DNA from: Lytechinus variegatus
Lineage: Eukaryota; Echinodermata; Echinoidea; Temnopleuroida; Toxopneustidae
Direction of reading: 5' to 3'
DNA: 64,000 nt
Assembly: GCF_018143015.1 (NCBI RefSeq)
Contig: NC_054748.1
Location: 10,029,467 to 10,093,466 of the forward strand
Part shown: positions 44,050-54,644 of the stretch, piece after piece
How positions within the stretch are numbered: position 1 is the first letter of the stretch
Layout of the letters: the number at the start of each line of letters is the position of its first letter
Program-made: the position numbers and the translations under genes
Notes under the pieces: generated by a model
Databases searched by the model: none
What the model was told of the DNA's origin: nothing
What the model saw: the letters and a program-made list of their open reading frames with translations, nothing else

Positions 44050-45576
44050 TGTGACGGAACCGCTGGGCGGCGGCGTGGGTTCGGTCCGCCGGCAGCTCGC
44101 TCTTGTCAGGATGCCTGCCGCCGGCGGGTGTGTCGCCACGTCGATTTCCAAACTTTAAGTCGTGGATCCGTTTGGCAGAGATATACTGCCGCAGTTGACA
44201 CTTGCACACGCCTCGATCCTGTCAGTACCACCACCAGGCAACTTCCAGACGGCTACACTCTTTATTATCAGCTCCAACAGCTCACCCGACCATATGCATC
44301 TGATTCCTGTAGTTAAGCTCCTACGACCATATGCATCTGATTCCTGTAGTTAAGCTCTCTCGACCATAGGTATGGGTTTCTCTGTAGTTAAACTCATACG
44401 ACCATACCCATGGACCCTGTTAATTTCCTCCGTCGTCTGCTTACGACCAGCTACTACGTCTGTTCAGTACAGCAACCACGTCTGAATTCCCGTACTGCAA
44501 CCACGTCTGTTCAGTACGCGACCACGTCTGATACCGCACTGCAACCACGTCTGTTCAGTACCACGACCACGTCTGAGTCCGTACTGCAACCACCGACATC
44601 TGTTCAGTACTGCAATTAACCACGTCTGTTCAGTACCACGACCACGTCTGAGTCCGTACTGCAACCACTGACATCTGTTCAGTACTGCAATTAAGCACGT
44701 CTGATTCCGTACTGCAACCACGTCTGTTCAGTACCGCAACCTCGTCTGTTACCGTACTGCAACCAGGGACCTCTGTTCAGTACCGGAACGACGTCTGGTT
44801 CTTCGACTATATGTATGGGTCCTTCTGCAGTCAGGCTCCCACGACCACACCCATTGGCTCTGCTCTACTTGTAGTTTTCCCCGTTGTCTGCTCCGGACTC
44901 CCGACCGTCTGCTTCCAGACCAGCAACCATCCGCCTCAGACCAACCCGTCTGCTCCAGGCCAACCAGACTACCAAAAGAGCAAGCCCTGGTATAGTCTCT
45001 TGCTGGCGTGCAAAAGACCCAACATACAAGGAAATCTAACCACAGTCGTCGCCTAGGATTCTAGGTTTCCCCGTGGAAAGACATGCGAACGATCATATAA
45101 ATCATTTCGATCGCATCCACCAACTTTATTTATTGGATAGCGAATCCAAATCGATCTGCATACTTTACGTGCAATGCACCCCGTGGGCGCCGTATTTCAA
45201 CAGATCATCGGCAAAGCCTCACGAGTACACTAACTTACTGTACTTATGCATTAATTATACAATATCTGTTATAGTTAACCTCTATAACAATCTTAAAACA
45301 GCTATAACTTTACTCTCCGAAACCGGATATGCATGAAGGACATATCAAATTAAAGCTTCCATTTAGATCAAGCTAGTGATAACCATAATAATCAGTTAAG
45401 CATCTCCAGAAAATTGTTATTCCACAAAAACGGTTCAAAACATGCATAACTTTCAATGTCTTATCTACGTCATTATTACCGTAGAAACATGCATGTAATA
45501 TCGCCAGCTACGACAAAATCATTATAAATCAACCAAATATAATTTTCTAACACGAAATAAAACCCATTTCGTGACA
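44050..45576 (-). repeat. Gypsy 5' LTR (1527 bp)
   Basis: Same sequence as 38875-40422 apart from one 22-base deletion and one inserted base. It carries the same internal ACCACGTCTG/TTCAGTAC minisatellite. The adjoining primer site fixes this copy as the 5' LTR of a minus-strand element. Confidence 0.93.
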
Positions 45577-45580
45577 GTAC
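45577..45580. repeat. Right target-site duplication of gypsy element
   Basis: GTAC, matching 38871-38874. Confidence 0.75.
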
Positions 45581-45668
45581 TTACATTGTAAAGGTAACAC
45601 ATTTAATACAATTTCATTTATTTCCCTATTCAATTAAAAAACACACATAATCCTCAAATCACAAACAA

Positions 45669-45671
<3 letters not shown>

Positions 45672-45726
<55 letters not shown>
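45672..45726. repeat. (TA)n microsatellite, target of solo LTR
   Basis: About 55 bases of TA repeat. It continues at 47397-47425 after the solo LTR, which therefore inserted into it. Confidence 0.92.
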
Positions 45727-45729
<3 letters not shown>

Positions 45730-47393
45730 GACAGAATCGCTCGGCGGGGCGGGTTGTTCCGGTCTGCCGGCAGCTTGCTCTTGTCAGGATGCCTGCCGCC
45801 GGCGGGTGTTTCGCCACGTCAATTTCCTAACTTTAAGTCGTGGATCCGTTTGGCAGAGATATACTGCCGCAGTTGACACTTACACAAGCCTTGTTCCTCC
45901 CAGTACCACCACCAGGCAACCTCCAGACGGCTATACACTTTGTTATCAGCTCCAACAGCTCACCCAACCATATGCATCTGATTCCTGTAGTTAAGCTCCT
46001 ACGACCATATGCATCTGATTCCTGTAGTTAAGCTCCTACGACCATATGCATCTGATTCCTGTAGTTAAGCTCTCTCGACCATAGGTATGGGTCTCTGTAA
46101 TTAAACTCCTACGACCATACCCATGGAATCTGTTAATTTCCTCCGTCGTCTGCTTACGACCAGCTACTACGTATGTTCAGTACAGCAACCACGTCTGCTC
46201 CCTACTGCAACCACGTCTGAATTCCTTACTGCAACTACGTCTGTTCAGTACGCGACCACGTCTGATACCGTACTGCAACAACGTCTGTTCAGCACTGCAA
46301 CCACGTCTGTTCAGTACCACGACCACGTCTGAGTACGTACTGCAACCACTGACATCTGTTCAGTACTGCAACCACGTCTGTTCAGTACCACGACCACGTC
46401 TGAGTCAGTACTGCAACCACTGACATCTGTTCAGTACTGCAACCACGTCTGTTCAGTACCACGACCACGTCTGAGTCCGTACTGCAACCACTGACATCTG
46501 TTCAGTACTGCAACCAAGCACGTCTGATTCCGTACTGCAGCCACGTCTGTTCAGTACCGCAACCTCGTCTGTTACCGTACTGCAAGCGGGAACATCTGTT
46601 CAGTACCGGAAACTACGTCTGGTTTTTCGACCATATGTATGGGTCCTTCTGCAGTCAGGCTCCCACGACCATACCCATTGGCTCTGCTCTACTTGTAGTT
46701 TTCCCCGTTGTCTGCTCCGGACCTCCGACCGTCTGCTTCCAGACCAGCAACCATCCGCTTCAGACCAACCCGTCTGCTCCGGACCACCAGCCATCTGCTC
46801 CAGACTCCAAACCGTCCGCCTCCAGACCAACCAGACTACTAAAAGAGCAAGCCCTGGTATAGTCTCTTGCTGGCGTGCAAAAGACCCAACATGCGACGAA
46901 ATCTAACCACAGTCGTCGCCTAAGATTCAAGGTTTCCCCGTGGAAAGACATGCGAATGGTCATATAAATCATTTCGATCGCATCCATCAACTGTATTTAT
47001 TGGATAGCGAATCCAAATCGATGTGCATACCTTACGTGTAATGCACCCCGTGGGCGCCATAGTTCAATAGACCATTGGCCAAGCCTAATGATTTTACCAA
47101 CTTTCTGTACTTATTCATTAATTATACAATATCTGTTATAGTTAACCTCTGTTACAATCTTAGAACAGCTATAACTTTGGTCTCCAAAACCGGATATGCA
47201 TGAATGACATATAAAATTAAAGCATTTATTTAGATCAAGCTAGTGATAACGAATTTAACCAGTTAAAGATCTCCAGGAAATTGTTATTCCAGAAAAACGG
47301 TTCAAAACATGCATGTGATATCGCCAGCTACGACAAAATCATTATAAATCAACCAAATATAATTTTCTAACACGAAATAAAACCCATTTCGTG

Positions 47394-47396
<3 letters not shown>
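45727..47396 (-). repeat. Solo LTR of the same gypsy family (1670 bp)
   Basis: TGTGACAGAATCGC...TTTCGTGACA, clearly the same LTR but more diverged. It has a longer ACCACGTCTG/TTCAGTAC minisatellite and an extra copy of the CGACCATATGCATCTG unit. It is flanked by ATAT on both sides, with no internal region, so it arose by LTR-LTR recombination or represents an older insertion. Confidence 0.9.

Positions 47397-47425
<29 letters not shown>
47397..47425. repeat. (TA)n microsatellite, right part
   Basis: Continuation of the TA run at 45672-45726, split by the solo LTR. Confidence 0.9.
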
Positions 47426-47428
<3 letters not shown>

Positions 47429-47583
47429 GTGTGAAGTTATACATGTACTGCAGTTTTGGCAACTCTTTTTATTTGAATATTGTGTGAAAGAAATGGATGA
47501 AGAGAACAATGGTAGGCGTAGCATATATCAAACTTCCCAAGAGCTATCTACCCTTAGAAAAAAATTGGTGATGCTGAAAAAAT

Positions 47584-47654
47584 GTCTCTGCCGGGAATCA
47601 AACCCGGGCTCCCAGCTTTGAACGCCAGTGCCTTAAGCACTAGACCACAGAAAC
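47584..47654 (-). tRNA. tRNA-like sequence, UCA anticodon, probably SINE-derived
   Basis: The minus strand folds as a tRNA. The acceptor is GTTTCTG/CAGAGAC (7 pairs, one wobble) and the D region TGGTCTAGTGCTTAAGG has a weak stem. The anticodon stem is CTGGC/GCTGG with loop GTTCAAA (anticodon TCA), and the T arm is CCGGG TTTGATT CCCGG. It is part of a ~170-bp repeat present again at 47843-48015, so a tRNA-derived repeat is likelier than a working suppressor tRNA. Confidence 0.5.
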
Positions 47655-47790
47655 GGGTTAGTGGCTAGGGCGACCCCGATCCGACTGACCGTCAGATAGA
47701 TTTTCTACACCATACCAATCATAATTTCCTTTGTCTGGTGAAGGTGGTTTTGAACAATGACAAGCCGCCATGCCTCAGCTGGATCAAAGA
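47610..47790 (-). repeat. tRNA-derived repeat body, copy 1
   Basis: GGGTTAGTGGCTAGGGCGAC, then CCGATCCGACTGACCGTCAG, CACCATACCAAT.ATAAT and GACAAGCCGCCATGCCTCAG. Repeated with small differences at 47843-48015. Confidence 0.75.
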
Positions 47791-47842
47791 TATTGCTTTG
47801 ATACAGTACACGTATGGGAGAAAGTATACAAATGTGCGAAGC

Positions 47843-48015
47843 TTTGAACGCCGGTGCCTTAACCACTAGACCACAGAGATGGGTTAGTGGCTAGGGCGAC
47901 CCCGATCCGACTGACCGTCAGATAGACAGATTTTCAACACCATACCAATTATAATTTTGTTTGTCGGGTGAAGGTGGGTTTTGATCAATGACAAGCCGCC
48001 ATGCCTCAGCTGGAT
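47843..48015 (-). repeat. tRNA-derived repeat body, copy 2
   Basis: Second copy of the unit at 47610-47790. It retains the tRNA-like anticodon and D-arm region (CTTTGAACGCCGGTGCCTTA then ACCACTAGACCACAGAGA) but lacks the T-arm end. Confidence 0.75.
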
Positions 48016-48370
48016 CTCTCCATCAATTTCCTTCACACAATATTTAAATAAAAGAGTTGCCAAAGCTGTAGTACATGTAACAGTAAATCTTTTCAAAATG
48101 AATGAATCTTTGTTCATTTTTCTTCAAATATTCATCATGTTCACTCCACAATATTTATTTCACATTTTTGCACGTAACAACCACTTTTATGACTTGTTCT
48201 CTCATCTACACATTCTCTCCAATCACTCTATTTAATGACTATTGGCAATTCAATGTATGTTTGCAAGTCTATAACAATAAAAGAAACAAACGGAAACAGC
48301 ATTTCAATTAATACAACCATTTAATAGGAAAAACAGATCAAATAAATATATCATACAAATCTATTTCAAT
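48016..48370. other. No gene recognised
   Basis: AT-rich sequence between the tRNA-derived repeats and the satellite array. The segment near 48010-48075 is an inverted relative of 47440-47500 (AATATTGTGTGAAAG... against CTTCACACAATATTTAAATA). Confidence 0.4.
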
Positions 48371-48374
48371 TGTA

Positions 48375-51255
48375 CGGATTAGTTCATCCTGCTGATACAA
48401 GGATTAATTTATCTTCATTTTAAAACTACATTAGGATAAATTTATCTTAATTTCAAGGCCACATGAGGATAAATTTATCTTAATTTCAAGGCTACATGAG
48501 GATAAATTTATCCTAATTTCAAGGCTACATGAGGATAAATTTATCTTAATTTCAAACCTACATGAGGATAAATTTATCCTAATTTCAAACCTACATGAGG
48601 ATAAATTTATCCTAATATCAAGGCTACATGAGGATTAATTCATCCTAATTTAAAACCTACATGAGGATAAATTTATCCTAATTTAAAACCTACATGAGGA
48701 TAAATTTATCTTAATTTCAAGGCTACACAAGGATAAATTTATCCTAACTTCAAGGCTACACGAGGATAAATTTATCTTAATTTCAAGACTACATGAGGAT
48801 AAATTTATCTTAATTTCAAACCTACATGAGGATAAATTTATCCTAATTTCAAACCTACATGAGGATAAATTTATCCTAATATCAAGGCTACATGAGGATA
48901 AATTTATCTTAATATCAAGGCTACATGAGGATTAATTTATCCTAATTTAAATTCTACATGAGGATAAATTTATCCTAATTTAAAACCTACATGAGGATAA
49001 ATTTATCTTAATTTCAAGGCTACACGAGGATAAATTTATCCTAATTACAAGGATACACGAGGATAAATTTATCCTAATTACAAGGATACACGAGGATAAA
49101 TTTATCCTAATTACAAGGATACACGAGGATAAATTTATCCTAATTTCAAACCTACATGAGGATAAATTTATCTTAATATCAAGGCTACATGAGGATTAAT
49201 TTATCCTAATTTAAAACCTACATGAGGATAAATTTATCTTAATTTCAAGGCTACACGAGGATAAATTTATCCTAACTTCAAGGCTACACGAGGATAAATT
49301 TATCTTAATATCAAGGCTGCATGAGGATAAATTTATCCTAATTACAAGGATACACGAGGATAAATTTATCCTAATTACAAGGATACACGAGGATAAATTT
49401 ATCCTAATTACAAGGATACACGAGGATAAATTTATCCTAATTTCAAGGCTACATGAGGATAAATTTATCCTAATTTAAAACCTACATGAGGATAAATTTA
49501 TCTTAATTTCAAGGCTACATGAGGATAAATTTATCCTAACTTCAAGGCTACACGAGGATAAATTTATCTTAATATCAAGGCTGCATGAGGATAAATTTAT
49601 CCTAATTACAAGGATACACGAGGATAAATTTATCCTAATTACAAGGATACACGAGGATAAATTTATCCTAATTCCAAGGATACACGAGGATAAATTTATC
49701 CTAATTTCAAGGCTACATGAGGATAAATTTATCCTAATTTAAAACCTACATGAGGATAAATTTATCTTAATTTCAAGGCTACACGAGGATAAATTTATCC
49801 TAACTTCAAGGCTACACGAGGATAAATTTATCTTAATTTCAAGACTACATGAGGATAAATTTATCTTAATTTCAAACCTACATGAGGATAAATTTATCCT
49901 AATTTCAAACCTACATGAGGATAAATTTATCCTAATATCAAGGCTACATGAGGATAAATATATCCTAATTTAAAACCTACATGAGGATAAATTTATCTTA
50001 ATTTCAAGGCTATACGAGGATAAATTTATCCTAATTTCAAGGCTACATGAGGATAAATTTATCTTAATATCAAGGCTACATGAGGATAAATTTATCCTAA
50101 TTTCAAACCTACATGAGGATAAATTTATCTTAATATCAAGGCTACATGAGGATTAATTTATCCTAATTTAAAACCTACATGAGGATAAATTTATCCTAAT
50201 ATCAAACCTACATGAGGATAAATTTATCTTAATTTCAAGGCTACACGAGGATAAATTTATCCTAACTTCAAGGCTACACGAGGATAAATTTATCTTAATA
50301 TCAAGGCTGCATGAGGATAAATTTATCCTAATTACAAGGATACACGAGGATAAATTTATCCTAATTACAAGGATACACGAGGATAAATTTATCCTAATTA
50401 CAAGGATACACGAGGATAAATTTATCCTAATTTCAAGGCTACATGAGGATAAATTTATCCTAATTTAAAACCTACATGAGGATAAATTTATCCTTATTTC
50501 AAGGCCACATGAGGATAAATTTATCCTAATTTCAAGGCTACATGAGGATAAATTTATCCTAATTTAAAACCTACATGAGGATAAATTTATCCTAATTTCA
50601 AGGCTACACAAGGATAAATTTATCCTAATTTCAAGGCTAAACGAGGATAAATTTATCCTAATTACAAGGATACACGAGGATTAATTTATCTTAATTTCAA
50701 GGCTGCATGAGGATAAATTTATCCTAATTACAAGGATACACGAGGATAAATTTATCCTAATTACAAGGATACACGAGGATAAATTTATCCTAATTACAAG
50801 GATACACGAGGATAAATTTATCCTAATTTCAAGGCTACGCAAGGATAAATTTATCCTAATTTCAAGGCTACACGAGGATAAATTTATCCTAATTACAAGG
50901 CTACAGGAGGATAAATTTATCCTTTTTTCAAGGCTACAAAGGATAAATTTATCTTAATTTCAAGGCTATATGAGGATAAATTTATCTTAATTCCAAGGGT
51001 ACACAAGGATAAATTTATCCTAATTTCAAGGCTACACGAGGATTAATTTATCTTAATTTCAAAACTGCAAGAGGATAAATTTATCCTAATTTCAAAGCTA
51101 TAGGAGGATAAATTAGCTACACGATAAATTTATCTAAATTTCAAAGCTACACAAGGATAAATTGATCTTAATTTCAAAGCGGCAAGAAGATAAATTAATC
51201 TCATTAAAATTTCAAGGCTACACAAGGATAAATTATCTTAATTTCAAAGCCACAG
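48375..51255. repeat. 33-bp satellite array with palindromic core, about 85 units
   Basis: The unit contains the perfect 16-bp palindrome AGGATAAATTTATCCT plus a 17-bp linker of a few variant types (ATTTCAAGGCTACATG, ATTACAAGGATACACG, ATTTAAAACCTACATG, ATATCAAGGCTGCATG). Spacing is strictly 33 bp. Variant order repeats in blocks: the rare AAGGCTGCATG unit falls at about 49317, 49581, 50307 and 50703, intervals of 264, 726 and 396 (8, 22 and 12 units). Edges are degenerate and the middle is homogeneous, as expected of unequal exchange. No open frame; no unique spacers. Confidence 0.95.
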
Positions 51256-51369
51256 CAATTACACAATTCACCTTAAAATATTTGACAATTGGTTATGTTA
51301 TTGGGTGGCAACTGACATTTATGATTAAATTTGCATTGGATTTGTAGACAAGAGTAAGTTTTTTATTAA
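51256..51369. other. Array edge
   Basis: Sequence leaving the satellite; nothing recognised. Confidence 0.4.
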
Positions 51370-51890
51370 AGGTTAAGTCTAACCCACGAAAAATGCTGAC
51401 TTGAATCAATAGAGAAAAATCAAACTAGCATAGTGCTGAAAATTTCATAAAAATCGGAAGGAAAATAAGAAATCTATGACATTTAAAGTTTTGCTTATTT
51501 TTTACAAAACAGTGATATGCACGACTAGGTGAGTCAGTCGATGATGTCCATCCATTATACAATATTTCTTTTTTTTAGATTTGACAATAAGGACCAACTT
51601 GACTGAACCATAAACAGTGCTAATTCCACATGTTGACAATGAGAAAATTAGAATATTTCATATAATAAAATACAAAAGAATAGTGAGTGGATGACATCAT
51701 GGTCTCCTCACTTGCATACCCGCCAGGATGTGCATATAACTGTTTTTGTGAAATTAAGCTAAACTTTCAAATGTCGTAACTTTTTTTATTTTACATCCAA
51801 AAGATGAAATTTTCAATGTTATGCTTGTTGGATTTTTCTCGTTTTATACAAACAACTTAATTCCTCCCTGTAGGGATGGACTTGTCGTTT
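51370..51890. mobile_element. Foldback MITE, ~520 bp
   Basis: Diverged inverted arms: GAAAATTTCATAAAAATCGG near 51439 against AAAAGATGAAATTTTC near 51800; TGACATTTAAAGTTTTGC near 51477 against GCTAAACTTTCAAATGTCG near 51758; TGATATGCACGACTAGGTGA near 51511 against TCACTTGCATACCC...TGTGCATAT near 51710. Same style as 16889-17494. Confidence 0.65.
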
Positions 51891-51988
51891 AACTTGTGGC
51901 CTGTGGTGCATGTTCAAAATTATGTAAACAACATGAATGCAGCTAGTTCAGTACCTGGGATAACAAATTTGTAAAATAATATGACAGC

Positions 51989-51999
51989 TCTCCTGTCCT
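51989..51999. repeat. Left target-site duplication of SRP-like SINE
   Basis: TCTCCTGTCCT, repeated exactly at 52162-52172. Confidence 0.85.
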
Positions 52000-52161
52000 G
52001 GGCGTTGTGGCTTGCACCTGTAATCCAAGCTGTGGGGAAGTTACAAATTGATGCAGAGTTTCGAGCCCTGGTCACGTCTTTCAGATTGTGATGTAAAAGG
52101 TCGGTCCCAGACGTAAATAATCTGATTGATACACATCTGACAAAACTCAAATGCACACACA
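52000..52161 (+). mobile_element. SINE with SRP/7SL-RNA-like head, copy 2
   Basis: GGGCGTTGTGGCTTGCACC then TGTAATCCAAGCTGTGGGG. Compare the SRP RNA Alu domain GGGCGCGGTGGCGCGTGCC, TGTAGTCCCAGCTACTCGGG. TGTAA pairs with TTACA 22 bases on, as in the second hairpin of that domain. A box-B-like TTTCGAGCCC follows, then a shared 3' body and CACACAC tail. A perfect 11-bp target duplication flanks it, so it is a genuine retroposed SINE. Confidence 0.7.
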
Positions 52162-52172
52162 TCTCCTGTCCT
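52162..52172. repeat. Right target-site duplication of SRP-like SINE
   Basis: TCTCCTGTCCT, matching 51989-51999. Confidence 0.85.
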
Positions 52173-52600
52173 CCAGAGACTTCTCACTGTCCTTCCCAAT
52201 TCAGTTGTTGTACTTCTGGGTTCTGCAATGACATTTAAGAAAAAAAAAATATTTTAACTCTATACAGCAATTAGTTTTTGTGTCAAATTTTGAAATGAAA
52301 AGGTTTTTCATGATCTGTACTGATGGTAATCAATTTTATTTACATCACATTCACTGTTATTAGTGTTAACCTTAAGATGGGCTCTTGTGGCTACTCCATG
52401 GCCAGATGTTTGTATACCCCACCCCCCCCCCCCCCCAAAAGAAATGCAGTTGAACGAGCACAAAATTTCAACAACGGTAGTGTGAGATGAATTCTGCAAA
52501 GCGATTTTTATAAACTAAGACAATGCATAATATTAATACAGGCGATTTTGTGTCTCACATTATCATCACACATTATCATTAAAAATGTACAATAACTCAC
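52173..52600. other. No gene recognised
   Basis: AT-rich with a C16 run at 52423-52438. If the exon at 52601-52722 is real, this is its first intron. Confidence 0.35.
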
Positions 52601-52722
52601 CTCCATGATCTCTTTGTTTCGCCGGACGGAAACGACAGGCCTGTTGTACACTTCCCCAGTCCTCTTCGATTGAGCAAGTTGCCCGTTGACTTGTAGAAAC
52701 AAAGTGTAGACTCCGAGTTCAT
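52601..52722 (-). CDS. Possible first coding exon of an unidentified minus-strand gene
   Basis: Minus strand: ATG at 52720-52722, then a frame open for 40 codons (MNSESTLCFYKSTGNLLNRR...) to a consensus donor GGAG|GTGAGTTA. A GC-rich, CpG-containing stretch lies 40-100 bases upstream (CCGCGCCCGGGTCCCGGGCG near 52787), as at a promoter. A second frame through the same exon is also open (QVNGQLAQSKRTGEVYNRPV). I recognise neither peptide, and no second exon was found, so this is tentative. Confidence 0.25.
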
Positions 52723-52739
52723 TGTCCCTTTATGGTGTA

Positions 52740-52830
52740 CTCGTCGCTTTCACTCGAACTGCTTGGCTGGCTCTGCAGCTGGGACGGCCGCGCCCGGGTC
52801 CCGGGCGGGAGCGAGTAACCACGGACAGTG
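52740..52830 (-). promoter_or_regulatory. GC-rich CpG patch, possible promoter
   Basis: GGACGGCCGCGCCCGGGTCC then CGGGCGGGAGCGAG stands out in an AT-rich setting. It contains the palindrome CCCGGGTCCCGGG-like and GC-box-like GGGCGGG on the + strand. It lies just upstream of the candidate minus-strand exon. Confidence 0.3.
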
Positions 52831-53774
52831 AACGAGTACGGCACTACGTACCACTACCAACTGAAGAAGATGAAACTCCTAGTTTTAACTCGTAATTAAA
52901 AATGTCAATAATAACGCGTAAGAGAACTTCTGAAGAGAGAAACACTCAAACAGTAGCCAAAACGTGATCCAAAACAAAAACAATGTCGAGAAGAGCTATT
53001 TTGGCTTAAACAAAGACCTGGTTATCGAGAGCGGTTTGTAATGTCACGATCGATGTGAAAAGGCAAACAACGTGTAGCTAGCTAGGCGTTCTTGCGTGAC
53101 ACATCCCCTATTGTTAGAGCGAGAAGGGCTATTATTCTGCTGGTCTCAATAAACTTTTAATCTCCATTCCCTGACTGTGGCTTTTGTTTTGCAATTGCAA
53201 TGCTACTGCTAGGGTTGCAGCTATTCTACGAACCGAGACCCTTAAGTAATTACAGTATGTCAAATTATTTCTGATATTGCAAAAAATATATACGGTATAT
53301 ACATGTATAGCGATATTCCTTTGCTAATGACTGAGTATATCCCGAAATCATAATGTGATCCAGGGAAAATGAATTAATATAATATCAACTAAACTACAAG
53401 TTTGGGTAACAGTTATAGGCTATCGGCCTATAGCATGGTGCGCCAGAAGAAATTAATATAAGAAATTTACCTTTGGAAAATCATGATATAATATATCATT
53501 ATTTTCCAATTTCCAAAGGGAAATCTAGTACGAGACATGTTTTGCATATGGCATAATTCGCGGGCGCGTTCAAAATTTTGGGGAAAATTTTGCTTTTAAC
53601 GCCTAGGCTCGATCGAGAACCCATAGTCGTTGTATGATCTGCATCATAAAGATGACATGCGTATATATACGTAGATAGGCCTATGAGCTGTATACATTCT
53701 TTGTATTTGAATGTCCGGCTAACTGGCCTACTTTTCACAGTAACATTTTGTTTTACCTAAATACATGCATGAGG
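52831..53774. other. No gene recognised
   Basis: Mixed sequence; AATAAACTTTTAATC near 53146 is a poly(A)-signal-like string without a supported gene. GGCCTA/TAGGCC phrases near 53420 and 53690 are isolated. Confidence 0.35.
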
Positions 53775-54070
53775 CACTAGCGTACCTACGGGGGGGGGGT
53801 CGAGCCGGGGGCACTCTGCCACCCTGACGAGTCACAGCCCATGCAAAGGACGTATCCCTGCCCCCCCCCCCCCCATCCTCTGACGGCTTGATCGAAAACC
53901 TTTTTGGCCCCCTGACGAGCTTAAAACCTTTTTTTTTTTGCTTGTCAATTTTTTTTTCTGGTACGAAATCCTTTGAAATCCTTTATTTGTGATTGAAGAC
54001 ATTTTTATTTGCTTGTCAACTTTTGTGGCGGACGGTTTTGCCCCCCTGTGGAAAATCCTAGGTACGCCAC
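53775..54070 (-). mobile_element. hAT-like MITE, copy 1
   Basis: CACTAGCGTACCTACGGGGG to CCTAGGTACGCCAC. It is the reverse complement of the element at 62814-63022: both contain GACGAGTCACAGCCCATGCA or its complement, GCTTGTC, and GGTACGAAATCCTTTG or its complement. The end CAGTGGCGTACC resembles common hAT termini. Confidence 0.65.
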
Positions 54071-54605
54071 ATGTTTTGTGGATGATCTGGAATAAATAAT
54101 TTAACGGCAATTCGCTTGTGCTCGAGTATAAATGCGTCTGTGTATACATCATACTACTAGTATTGTCAATGTGCCCCGAACTTGTGTTCATGATAGATAG
54201 CATATATGACCGTGAGTATGGAAAATGAAATACTGGGCATTAATATTGACCTGTCCTTGAAAAAAAATGGCACTGGTAAAAAAAAGGGTTGGTTCAAAAG
54301 AGTAAATCCGTGGTCTTGTGATGTTTAAGGATGATATCTATCATCTCTGACATTAACGTTTTATCATTTTTTATTGTTATTAAAACAAACCTGTGCCACT
54401 ATTACTTTAGTCATGCAAATTACATGACATTGTCAATCTTCCATATTTTGCCTTTATTCCTTACAATCGAATGGATAAAACCACGGAGTTGGAGTAGATG
54501 AACTGCTATATAGCTAGCCTATACTTTAAAATCTAAATTGTTGACTCGTCCTTCTACATTCAGATCTTTGCATGGGTGTCGATCCCGGAGGTGTGGGTAT
54601 ATTAA
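54071..54605. other. No gene recognised
   Basis: AT-rich sequence without exons or named repeats. Confidence 0.35.
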
Positions 54606-54644
54606 CCCCCCCCCCGTTGTATATCATATACAACGGGGGGGGGG
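54606..54644. repeat. Perfect 39-base hairpin with C10/G10 ends
   Basis: C10 GTTGTATAT, one C, then ATATACAAC G10: 19-bp perfectly complementary arms with a one-base centre. It could be a cruciform or an inverted-repeat replication product. Confidence 0.9.

Larger units (their letters stand above)
38875..45576 (-). mobile_element. Ty3/gypsy LTR retrotransposon with internally deleted pol
   Basis: Two near-identical ~1.5-kb LTRs, 4-bp target duplication, tRNA-Leu primer site and purine tract are all intact. Internal DNA is only about 3.6 kb, against ~5 kb or more expected. The single ORF has full gag and protease and the first RT block, but lacks the RT catalytic site, RNase H and integrase core. 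It could be mobilised only in trans. LTR similarity shows recent insertion. Confidence 0.9.

Noticed and set aside
44018..44209. Extending the gypsy ORF start into the LTR (ATG at 44209)
   Set aside because: That start would translate LTR and primer-binding site; the first ATG after the primer site at 44020 fits family practice.
48375..51255. Regular short repeats resembling a CRISPR array
   Set aside because: The units are contiguous 33-mers; the variable parts are a handful of recurring linker types, not unique spacers, and the genome is animal. It is a satellite.
53146..53160. Poly(A) signal of a plus-strand gene
   Set aside because: AATAAA alone in AT-rich DNA with no upstream coding exon.
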